A stretch of 43,403 nt of DNA from Lachnospiraceae bacterium. Its GTDB lineage: Bacteria; Bacillota; Clostridia; Lachnospirales; Lachnospiraceae. Numbering within the stretch: the first letter of the stretch is position 1; each line of letters opens with the position of its first letter. The stretch is taken from NCBI GenBank assembly GCA_024691015.1, contig JAILOD010000093.1:1-43403 (forward strand). Direction: 5' to 3'. A program made the translations under genes and the position numbers. Below the pieces are notes generated by a model, which saw only the letters and a program-made list of their open reading frames with translations, was not told the origin of the DNA and did no database searches. Below are positions 28,044 to 37,400 of this stretch, in pieces.

Positions 28044-28976
28044 TCATAAACGGGAAATTTCAACCTGACCGTAAATCTTTTCCATATCCTCTTTAACGTA
28101 AAAGCCGGTCTCCTCTCTAAGTGCCGCAGCACCCGATATCGCACTGGCAAGCCTTAAGGTCTCCTCCATCGGAAGTCCTCTCTCCAGACCGACCGCAAAG
28201 CCCGCAACCATTGAATCTCCGCAACCTACCGTATTAACAGGCTTGTTTCTGGGAACCTTTGCCCTGAAGACTCCCTCATCGCATACAACAAAGGATCCGT
28301 CAATTCCCATCGAACAGACAACTATCTTAACTCCCTTGTCGTGAACCTTTTTAGCGGCAGCCAGCTTATCCTCAAAATTCGAACAGTCAGAACCCGTAAG
28401 CATGCTTATCTCATCCGTGTTTGGTTTTATCATCGTAGGAAGAGCCTCTATTCCGGTAAGAAGCGCCTGACCCGAGGTATCCATGATAACACTCTTTCCG
28501 GCCTCCTTACATATGCCGACAAGAGTCTTATAGGCCTCTCCTCCGTCAATGCCCTTAGGAGCGCTGCCGCTCATTGCAACTACCTCGGCATCCTTTACCA
28601 GCGCCCTGAATTTGTCCAGGAATTTTTCGTAATCCTCCCTTTCAAGGGTAAATCCGGGCTCTAAGAACTCGGTTTCTCTCTGATTCTTTTCATCCCATAT
28701 ATTTATACAGGATCTGCTCTCACCCTTTACGTGATAAAAGGCACTTACTATATTAAATTCGGAAAGTCCCTCCTCAATATATGCCCCGGCGTGTCCGCCG
28801 ACAAAACCGGTTGCCACAACCTTAGAACCTGCTATCGAAGCGGGCTTCGAAACATTCAGTCCCTTTCCTCCGGGCGTATAAGAGCATTCTCTTACCCTGT
28901 TAACCCTTCCCTCGATAAATTCATCCACTATGTATCTCTTATCAATGGATGCGTTCAATGTGACTGTAAGTATCAT
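28044..28976 (-). CDS. fruK: 1-phosphofructokinase / PfkB family hexose kinase
   Basis: MILTVTLNASIDKRYIVDEF, SYTPGGKGLNVSKPASIAG, NTVGCGDSMVAGFAVGLERG. Confidence 0.88.
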   Translation of the reverse strand: MILTVTLNASIDKRYIVDEFIEGRVNRVRECSYTPGGKGLNVSKPASIAGSKVVATGFVGGHAGAYIEEGLSEFNIVSAFYHVKGESRSCINIWDEKNQRETEFLEPGFTLEREDYEKFLDKFRALVKDAEVVAMSGSAPKGIDGGEAYKTLVGICKEAGKSVIMDTSGQALLTGIEALPTMIKPNTDEISMLTGSDCSNFEDKLAAAKKVHDKGVKIVVCSMGIDGSFVVCDEGVFRAKVPRNKPVNTVGCGDSMVAGFAVGLERGLPMEETLRLASAISGAAALREETGFYVKEDMEKIYGQVEISRL

Positions 28977-29001
28977 ACTGTCCTCCTTTTGGGTTTGGCC
29001 C

Positions 29002-30690
29002 CTATCTTACTATGTTTTTATAATATTGCCGTTTGCTTTCATACATTCTCTTATCCGCAAGCATAAATACCGCATGCGAATCCTCACCGGGACAATCATG
29101 CCTGAAAGCAAGGCCATAAGATACCGAATAATAAATTCCGTCGTTCTCTGAATTTAAATCATTTATCTGAAGCTTCATATCATTGATAAGGGAGTTTATC
29201 GATCTTTCATCCCCCTTTTCCACAAAGGCGGTAAACTCATCTCCTCCTATACGACAGACCGTGGCTTTGTCCGAAAAGACCTCTCCTAAAACTCCGGCAA
29301 CGTTTTTCAGCAGTATATCACCCTTCGCATGTCCCATTTCATCATTCACCCTTTTCAGGCCGTTTACGTCAATGCTGATTATACAATAATCCTCGCTGCT
29401 GTGATCCATATCGTCCATCTTTTTATCGCTCATTGCACGATTATAAAGCTCTGTCATTTCATCAATATAAGCCAGCCTTGCAAGTGATGCGTATTCTCTT
29501 TTGCGGGCATAGGATTCCGTAATAAACAGCATAAAATTCAGCAATATCGCCATTGCAAAAAGCATGGCTCCGATCGGGATTATCATATCCGAAATACTTC
29601 CGCCTATACTTCCGCTCTTTTTTGTAATATAAAACGGAATGGAAAGAACCGTCGCCCCGCCGAGCGCCGTAAGTCCCAGAGTCTGCACGATCTCCGAACC
29701 CGAATAGCCCCCGTGCCTGAAGAATTTAATGTCGTTATACACCATAAATATCAGACAGGCCGCACTCATAATATGGCATACAAAAATAAATGCGCGTATA
29801 TGAATGATATTGTTGACATGCAGGAAAAGAATAAAGATCAAAAAAATTATATCCACAACCGCAATGATCCTGTACAGTTTTCTTAAATTACTGCGATCAA
29901 CAGTCGACAGCATAAGAAAACCGACCGCGGGGATCAGAATGATCAGTATAAATTCCCATAATGTGGAATAGCTGTTAAAGACAAAAATATATGCCAGATT
30001 ATTACTGAAGAGTATCCAAAGTCCCATTAAAATACAAAGCAGAGAGCTTACTATCTGGCTTATTATCTCCCGGCTGTATGAAGAAAAAACAGTACTGATT
30101 ATAAAGAAAACAAGTCCGAAACAGACAAGATATATGGAAGAGGCTATTACAAAAATATTGCTGTGCAGCAAACCGGATTCAAGATCGTGATAGTCTCCTA
30201 TCATGGGAGCCAGAATACCTTTATACGCCTTATTCTCGGCAGCATACAGCTTTATCGAAAGCTTTTTCCCGGTGCTGTCCGAAGGCAGTGTAACATAATG
30301 GTATCCGCAGCCTACAAAATTACCATGAGCATAATCCATAAGATATTGCTCCTCTACCATTTTGTCATCTATGTAGACCTGATATGCACAATACTGGGTT
30401 TTAAAAAGAAGGGTAGGAAAGTCCAGCCCGCTGATATCATATATTTCATGTGACAACGTCAAAAGATCGCCCCTCATTATATTCCCGGGTAAAATGGTAC
30501 CTATATCATTTATATTAAAGCCCTCGTACTTTACACCCTTGTACTCCGCACTCCAGCCACCGTTTAAGACGGTCACTTCATCATCCGGATCAAAGGTGAT
30601 ATTGATTTTAAGCACACTGACAATTGCCCACAAAAGAACCAGTGTGAGCAATACACAGAGCATAAGCCTTTGATTCTTCCTGCTTATCAT
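29002..30690 (-). CDS. Membrane GGDEF protein (putative diguanylate cyclase) with extracytoplasmic beta domain and 7TMR-DISM-like TM region
   Basis: DEMTELYNRAMSDKKM...CRIGGDEFTAF; N-terminal TM, beta-rich segment, multi-TM block. Confidence 0.9.
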   Translation of the reverse strand: MISRKNQRLMLCVLLTLVLLWAIVSVLKINITFDPDDEVTVLNGGWSAEYKGVKYEGFNINDIGTILPGNIMRGDLLTLSHEIYDISGLDFPTLLFKTQYCAYQVYIDDKMVEEQYLMDYAHGNFVGCGYHYVTLPSDSTGKKLSIKLYAAENKAYKGILAPMIGDYHDLESGLLHSNIFVIASSIYLVCFGLVFFIISTVFSSYSREIISQIVSSLLCILMGLWILFSNNLAYIFVFNSYSTLWEFILIILIPAVGFLMLSTVDRSNLRKLYRIIAVVDIIFLIFILFLHVNNIIHIRAFIFVCHIMSAACLIFMVYNDIKFFRHGGYSGSEIVQTLGLTALGGATVLSIPFYITKKSGSIGGSISDMIIPIGAMLFAMAILLNFMLFITESYARKREYASLARLAYIDEMTELYNRAMSDKKMDDMDHSSEDYCIISIDVNGLKRVNDEMGHAKGDILLKNVAGVLGEVFSDKATVCRIGGDEFTAFVEKGDERSINSLINDMKLQINDLNSENDGIYYSVSYGLAFRHDCPGEDSHAVFMLADKRMYESKRQYYKNIVR

Positions 30691-32369
30691 ACCTTACCGC
30701 CTTCATGGTGAATTTCCTTCATCATATACATTCTGCTGTCCGCCATAAGAAAGACTTCATGGGCCGTTGTCCCCTTAACCTCACTGTTTTTTGCGAAGCC
30801 ATAGGAAAAATCATATTTTCCCTTAAGCTCCTCCTGGAAGCTCTCCAGTCTTTTTTCCAGCGTATTCCAGCGTATACTGCCCATTATCACTATAAATTCG
30901 TCGCCGCCCATTCTTCCGACTATCTTTGCATCATAAAAAGCGTTGGACAGCTCATTTGCGAAGCCCCTCAAAAGTCTGTCTCCCTCCAGATGTCCTTTTG
31001 TATCGTTTATCTCCTTTAAATGATCCAGGTCGATGTTAATGATCACATATTCGTTTTTGTCCTGTTCAAGTCTGACCAGCTCCATTTCGCTTCTCGCTCG
31101 GTTTGATATACGTGTAAGCGGGTCGGTATATGCAACACCCATAAGCTTCTTACGCACATCATCGGCATTGTAATGGCTTATGGTATGGAAGAAATAATTC
31201 ATTACCATTGCTATTACAAACACAAGAGCACCGTATGTTACAAAGCTGAAATTATAGATCCTGCGATTGGAATTCAGCGCTGCGATAATGACATACTTTA
31301 ATACATCAGCAAGCGCAGATACAACAAATACAACCATGCCGGCCAGAAGGCAGTTGTCACTCAGCCACAGGGCTGCATCGTGGAGTTCCTCCATTCTGTT
31401 CTGTCTGAAGGTTTTTACAGCCACATACAGCACATAAAAGCTTTGTATAATGGAGAAGCCCTGTATATACCTGATAACCATATTAATATGCAGGATATTA
31501 AGGACATGCAGTACAATGAGAACCGCGACCACCAGGATGTTTGCACAAGCCAGGACAGCCGTAACACGCTTAAGTCTGTCCCTTTGAACGGTATACAGGA
31601 AAACGAGTATCAAAACCGAAACCATATATACAGATACATATTCACCCACCGTAGACATCTCCAGATTATCCGAAAACATCAGCAGAAGATCGTAATAGCA
31701 AAGAGCATAATAGCCCATCATAAATGCCATAAGTCCGCATATGGCAATCCCCAGATCATTGTTTCCGTATAACAACAGGTAAGGCGAAAGTAAGATCAGA
31801 CATATACCGAACACGGCAAGGAATACAGAAAGCACCAGCACTCCCCTCTTCGTTCCTATCACATATCTGACCAGTTCTGCCCTGTTGCCCAGATAAACAT
31901 TGGACAGAGCGGAATGAATATTATCCTCCGAATAATTGATTATTATCCTTACGGTTTTTCCTCCGAACTGTTCGGGTAAGGGAATGTAATTTGCTTTTTT
32001 GGGTATCAGTTTTCCATTTTGGGCATAATCCTTTCCATAGGTATATATCATGCCTCCGTCAATGGTAACCGTGAGCGCACAAAGCCCGCTCCTTAAGTAA
32101 ATGGCAGGTGTATGTATCCTCTCATGAGGAAGCTCGTGGGTTAAGATCAGTACGTTACCGTCCTTTCTTATACCCACATCAATATCATGGATATTAACGT
32201 CTTCTCTTACCTCATCTCCGTCTATAACAGTCCAGCCATCGTTTAAGTCGATCACGGGATATTCATATTTCTGGTCAATAAAAGACATGGCCACAAAAAT
32301 AAATGAGGCCAGCACAATGACCAGTATGAGTTTTACTATTATCAGATATTTTTTTCCGATAGAATTCAT
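30687..32369 (-). CDS. Membrane GGDEF protein, paralogue of the adjacent gene
   Basis: DPLTRISNRARSEMELVRLEQ...GRMGGDEFIVIMG; same layout as the downstream gene, 4-nt overlap. Confidence 0.9.
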   Translation of the reverse strand: MNSIGKKYLIIVKLILVIVLASFIFVAMSFIDQKYEYPVIDLNDGWTVIDGDEVREDVNIHDIDVGIRKDGNVLILTHELPHERIHTPAIYLRSGLCALTVTIDGGMIYTYGKDYAQNGKLIPKKANYIPLPEQFGGKTVRIIINYSEDNIHSALSNVYLGNRAELVRYVIGTKRGVLVLSVFLAVFGICLILLSPYLLLYGNNDLGIAICGLMAFMMGYYALCYYDLLLMFSDNLEMSTVGEYVSVYMVSVLILVFLYTVQRDRLKRVTAVLACANILVVAVLIVLHVLNILHINMVIRYIQGFSIIQSFYVLYVAVKTFRQNRMEELHDAALWLSDNCLLAGMVVFVVSALADVLKYVIIAALNSNRRIYNFSFVTYGALVFVIAMVMNYFFHTISHYNADDVRKKLMGVAYTDPLTRISNRARSEMELVRLEQDKNEYVIINIDLDHLKEINDTKGHLEGDRLLRGFANELSNAFYDAKIVGRMGGDEFIVIMGSIRWNTLEKRLESFQEELKGKYDFSYGFAKNSEVKGTTAHEVFLMADSRMYMMKEIHHEGGKV

Positions 32370-32374
32370 GGAAT

Positions 32375-33859
32375 TTACCTGTGGAAAAGCTTTTCGGTCT
32401 GGTACTGGGGCTCACAGGTCAGGTTTACGCCAAGCTTCTGGAAGGTATTCTCATCCGTGGATGAAAGGATAACAGAAGAATGAACCTCACACCCCTTTAA
32501 TTTTTCCAACTGCTCCATTGCCAGCTCCGCCTTGGGATCATCAGAGGCACAGATAGTAAGCGCTATCAGGATTTCGTTTATATGCAGATGGGGATTGTGA
32601 TTACCCAAATGCGATACCTTAAGATGCTGTATAGGCTCTATGATGGTCGGCGCAATAAGCTTCAATTCGTCACCTAAACCGGCCAGAGTCTTTAACGCAT
32701 TGAGCAGCATTGCCGAGGAAGCTCCCATAAGAGGAGTTGTCTTTCCGGTAATGATCTTTCCGTCGGGAAGCTCTATTGCCGCTGCAGGTGCACCGGTTAT
32801 TTCGGCCTTTAAATTGGCAGCCGCCACCACCGGCCTGTCGGCAACGCTTATATCGGCCTTCTTCATTAACAGCTCCAGCTTATTGACACTGTTTTCGTTG
32901 CCGTTACCCTTACGAAGCTCGTCCTGCTCTTTGTAATATCGTCTTATTATTTCCTGATTTGCCGCATTGCATACAGCCTCATCATCAAAAATACAGTTAC
33001 CGGCCATATTTACACCCATATCTGTCGGTGATTTGTAAGGGCTTTCTCCGCTTATTTCTTTAAACATTGCATTAAGTACGGGGAATACCTCGACATCTCT
33101 GTTGTAATTGACCGTTGATATGCCGTAAGCATCGAGATGATAAGGATCTATCATATTAAGATCGTTAAGATCAGCCGTAGCCGCTTCATACGCAAGATTT
33201 ACGGGATGCTTTAACGGAATATTCCAGATGGGGAAGGTCTCAAACTTTGCATATCCGGCCTTCACCCCGTGCTTGTTCTCGTTATACAGCTGTGACAGAC
33301 ACACCGCCATTTTACCGCTTCCGGGCCCCGGTGCCGTAACCACCACCAGTGAATGCTTTGTCTCGATATAATCATTTCTGCCGAAGCCTTCATCACTTAT
33401 GATAAGCGGAACATTATTGGGATATCCGGCTATGGGATAATGCCTGTAAACCTTTACTCCCAGGCTTTCAAGCTTTTTCTGATATGCAACTGCACTTTCC
33501 TGTCCTTCAAAACGTGTGAGCACAACGCTTCCCACAAAAAGCCCGTAGCCTCTGAAGGCATCTATAAGACGGAGCACATCCATATCGTATGTGATACCCA
33601 GATCCCCTCTGACCTTGTTCTTCTCTATATCTCCTGAATTGATGACCAGCACAATTTCTACATCTTCTTTTAACTGAAGCAGCATGTTGATCTTACTGTC
33701 AGGCTTAAATCCCGGCAAAACCCTTGAGGCATGATAATCGTCGAAAAGCTTTCCGCCGAATTCCAGATATAGCTTTCCTCCAAATTTTCCGATCCTGTCT
33801 CTGATATGTTCGGATTGTATTTTCAGATATTTGTCATTATCAAACCCTTGTTTTGTCAT
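32375..33859 (-). CDS. DUF1846 (UPF0371) family protein of unknown function
   Basis: GFDNDKYLKIQSEHIRDRIGKFGGKLYLEFGGKLFDDYHASRVLPGF is the typical start of this family; Walker-A-like VVTAPGPGSGKMA. Confidence 0.88.
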   Translation of the reverse strand: MTKQGFDNDKYLKIQSEHIRDRIGKFGGKLYLEFGGKLFDDYHASRVLPGFKPDSKINMLLQLKEDVEIVLVINSGDIEKNKVRGDLGITYDMDVLRLIDAFRGYGLFVGSVVLTRFEGQESAVAYQKKLESLGVKVYRHYPIAGYPNNVPLIISDEGFGRNDYIETKHSLVVVTAPGPGSGKMAVCLSQLYNENKHGVKAGYAKFETFPIWNIPLKHPVNLAYEAATADLNDLNMIDPYHLDAYGISTVNYNRDVEVFPVLNAMFKEISGESPYKSPTDMGVNMAGNCIFDDEAVCNAANQEIIRRYYKEQDELRKGNGNENSVNKLELLMKKADISVADRPVVAAANLKAEITGAPAAAIELPDGKIITGKTTPLMGASSAMLLNALKTLAGLGDELKLIAPTIIEPIQHLKVSHLGNHNPHLHINEILIALTICASDDPKAELAMEQLEKLKGCEVHSSVILSSTDENTFQKLGVNLTCEPQYQTEKLFHR

Positions 33860-34451
33860 TTCTAACTTCTCCTATTATCATCTTTATCTTTTCGGGATCC
33901 TTCATCCCGTTTGTTTCCGCACCGCTGCTTATATCCACGATCTCAGGTGAAAACCTCTTTATCGCATCAGCCACATTCTTCTCATTAAGGCCTCCCGCAA
34001 GAGCAAATGGCCTTCCGATATCGCGTATCAGCGTCCAGTCAAAGGTCTGCCCGCTGCCCGTTCCGTTATCAAGCATAACCATATCCGCAGTGCTTTGTTG
34101 CGCCCACTTGATATCCTGCTCGTTCTTAATCTGAAAAGCCTTAAAGATCGGAGCATCGGTAAGCCCTCTCAATATCCTTATATAACCCTCATCCTCGTGT
34201 CCATGAAGCTGGATTATATCAATTATCCCATCTTCCACATAGGATGCCGCTTCGTCCGGAGGAGTATCCACAAAAACCCCTACCGCTTTTATCCGATCAT
34301 CCAGCAGACTCTTCATATGCTTTGCGGCTTCCCTTGAAACATATCTCCTGAACGGTCTTGATAAAACAAAACCGCAATAATCAGGCAGATACTCATTTAC
34401 CGCATCGATGTCCGAAGTCCTCATCATCCCGCAAATCTTAATCTTTGTCAT
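33840..34451 (-). CDS. trpF: Phosphoribosylanthranilate isomerase
   Basis: KIKICGMMRTSDIDAVN, FVLSRPFRRYVS, IQLHGHEDEGYI, PFALAGGLNEKNV, VDISSGAETNGMKDPEKI. Confidence 0.94.
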   Translation of the reverse strand: MTKIKICGMMRTSDIDAVNEYLPDYCGFVLSRPFRRYVSREAAKHMKSLLDDRIKAVGVFVDTPPDEAASYVEDGIIDIIQLHGHEDEGYIRILRGLTDAPIFKAFQIKNEQDIKWAQQSTADMVMLDNGTGSGQTFDWTLIRDIGRPFALAGGLNEKNVADAIKRFSPEIVDISSGAETNGMKDPEKIKMIIGEVRNDKTRV

Positions 34452-34479
34452 TTGTCCCTCCTAAGTGCTTTCCCCAATA

Positions 34480-37400
34480 TTATCTACTGTTTTTCAAAAA
34501 CAGCTGAAGCTCTTTAACAACCTCTGCATAAAGCTTCATCATATGGCCGTAGCCCTTATGTATTTTTTCTTCATCCTCAGCCTTTCCGGCCTTTTCCATC
34601 TCATATGCCAGATCCGCAAGCTCATTTAGGCCCAGGGTCCTCGAAGAACTCTTCAGTGCATGTGCTTCAACCGAGAAATCCTTCCAATTCCTGTTCTTAT
34701 AATGCGTTTTCAGCATTTCGGTTTTTTCCGGAGCATCCTCTGTATACACCTCTGCGATAGTCACCACAAATTCCTTGTCACCGCCGCAATATGTCATGGC
34801 ATCTTCCATGTTCATATGCACGGGAACGTAGTTTACGTTCTCTTCAGCTGTTTCTTTATCAGACTCTGTTTTTTTGATATCTTCAGCCTTATTATCCCCG
34901 GAACTCAGCTTGTCCTCCGGAAGGAATTTATTCAGAACCGTTTCCAGATCCTTGCCCGTTACGGGCTTTGAAAGATAATCCGAAAATCCTGCTTCTATAT
35001 ATTTTTCCCGCATACCGGATATTGCATTTGCTGTAAGCGCTATTACCGGAGTATCGTTACAAAGATGTTTGTGATTCCTTATACGTTCCAGTGTCTCCAT
35101 TCCATCCATCTCGGGCATCATATGATCCAGAAGGATAACATCATAGTGCTTCAAGGTGATCTTATCCAGACATTCAGAACCGCTGTGGGCAGTATCGATC
35201 TGAATTCCGGTTGTCTTAAGCAGACCCTTTACCACTTCCAGATTCAGGTTATTATCATCCACGACCAGAATGACGGCATCTTGCGCACTAAATACAGGCT
35301 CATATTTTATATTCTTTTCAACCGGTTTTGATTCGGTAACTATATGTCCTATTGGCTTTGATTCAACTATCTTCTGTTTAAGGGTAAATGAGAAGGTTGA
35401 TCCCTGTCCGTATTTACTCTCCACCTGAACATCACTTCCCATAAGGATCAACAGCTGCCTGGTAATATTGAGTCCCAGTCCGGTTCCCTGTATATGGGCG
35501 TTCCTTCTCTCATCCAGCCTCTCAAAGCTTGTGAATATCTTATCCAGATCTCCTTCCCTGATACCCATTCCCGTATCGGTCACCTTATAGGTGATAAAGG
35601 CTTCATCTCCGTCCACATGGTTAATATGTACCGAGAAGGTGATCGTTCCTTCGTCGGTATACTTCACCGCATTGCTTAGGATGTTTAACAGCACCTGAGA
35701 TATCCTGACATCATCGCCGAAAAGTACGGAAGGTATATCTTCGCCGAAATCGGTTATAAAATCCAGATCCTTTGCCTCGGCATTGACATGCGTCATCTTG
35801 CAGACTTCCTTCAACAGCCTTTCAACCCCGTAGTCTCTTTCAACAATATTCATACGTCCGGATTCAATTTTGGAAATATCCAGAATGTCATTTATGATGG
35901 ATAGCAAAGAAACACTCGCATTATGAATATCGTTGGCATAGCCTCGTACCTCATCACTCACGTCTTCCCTTAAGATCAGCTCATCCATACCCATAATGGT
36001 ATTAATAGGTGTTCTTATCTCGTGCGACATGTTGGCAAGAAATCTGCTCTTGGCCTGGTTTGCCTTATCCGCATCCTCCTTGGCATCCCTTATCTGGTCA
36101 TACTGATCCCTGATCACGGAAATGCTTCCGTATTTTGCTATCAGCCAGGTAAAGCTGAATACCGCAAGAACAAGTACAAAGAACATATATGCCTTAAAGT
36201 AAAACTGTTCATATAAATGCGCTTCTTTTGTTATGGGAACAATAAGATCCCTTATCATCCTGTTTGTGGCCGCATCGATGATCTGTAAATGAAAGTTATA
36301 GCTGCCGGTCGGAATATTGGTATATGTAACGCTGTCACACTCGCTCTGCAGCATGGTTACACCCTCATCATCAAAGCCTTCCAGATACATGTGTACGATC
36401 GGATCCGTAAGTGTATAGTTTAAGATCGCCGGCTCTATCTCGACTCTTCTGGCATTTATCGGCAGAAGATAATTACCGTCACGGCTTACAGGCACAAGAT
36501 CCTCCCCATCAGCCGTTATCCGGTAGATCATAACATTGTAGTCGTTCTGTATTCTGTCATAATCGTTCAGGGATATTCTTCTTACCCCGTTCGCAAGACA
36601 TATGTAGAGATTTCTCCCCGCGTCCTTATAATCCCAGGAATTTGAATTGTGATTGCCGTCCAGACCGTCCTGCCTGTTTAATAATCTCCAGCCGTAATCT
36701 TCATTTTTTATAAGCTCCCGAATGTTTACGATATAGATTCCGGCACTGGACATTATCCAGGCCTCTTCACCGTTTATGCTGATGTCATAATTATTGCTGT
36801 AGGGAAACTTGTCCAGTTTTATTATGGTATTATTCTTTTCGTAGAATAATGCCGAACTTGTAACATAGAAAAATCCGCTGTCATAGGGTACTATTCTCAT
36901 AACCACAAGCGATTTGAGCCCGTCATCCTCATCTATGACATCAACCACCTTATCATCCTTTATGACATAAACTCCGCCTCCGTCACTTCCGGCCATTATG
37001 GTCCCATCCTTCTTCTGGTAGAGAGATAAGATCTGCGGCATTGTAATCCCTTCATTTTCCCCGAGTGTTTTTTCAACTCTCTCGTTTTTTATAAAGGTAA
37101 GTCCGGTTGTACTTGCCAGTAGAATTCTTCCGTCCGAAAGCTCGATAGCGGACCTGAAGCGGTTTCCAAGGGTCTGGTCTTCACTTTCCGTATAGGTCGT
37201 TATCGCATCATCCGCAGAAACATGTACCTCACCCATTCCGTTATAGGTGGATATCCAAAGACCGTTGTTACTGTCCTTTAATATATGCCTGATCCTTTCT
37301 CCGGCCAGCGCTCTGGTAAGACGGTTTCTTACCTCATAATATTTTTCACTGTTAACAATATACAGACCGTCATCCGTGCCGATATACAAAAGCCCTTCTC

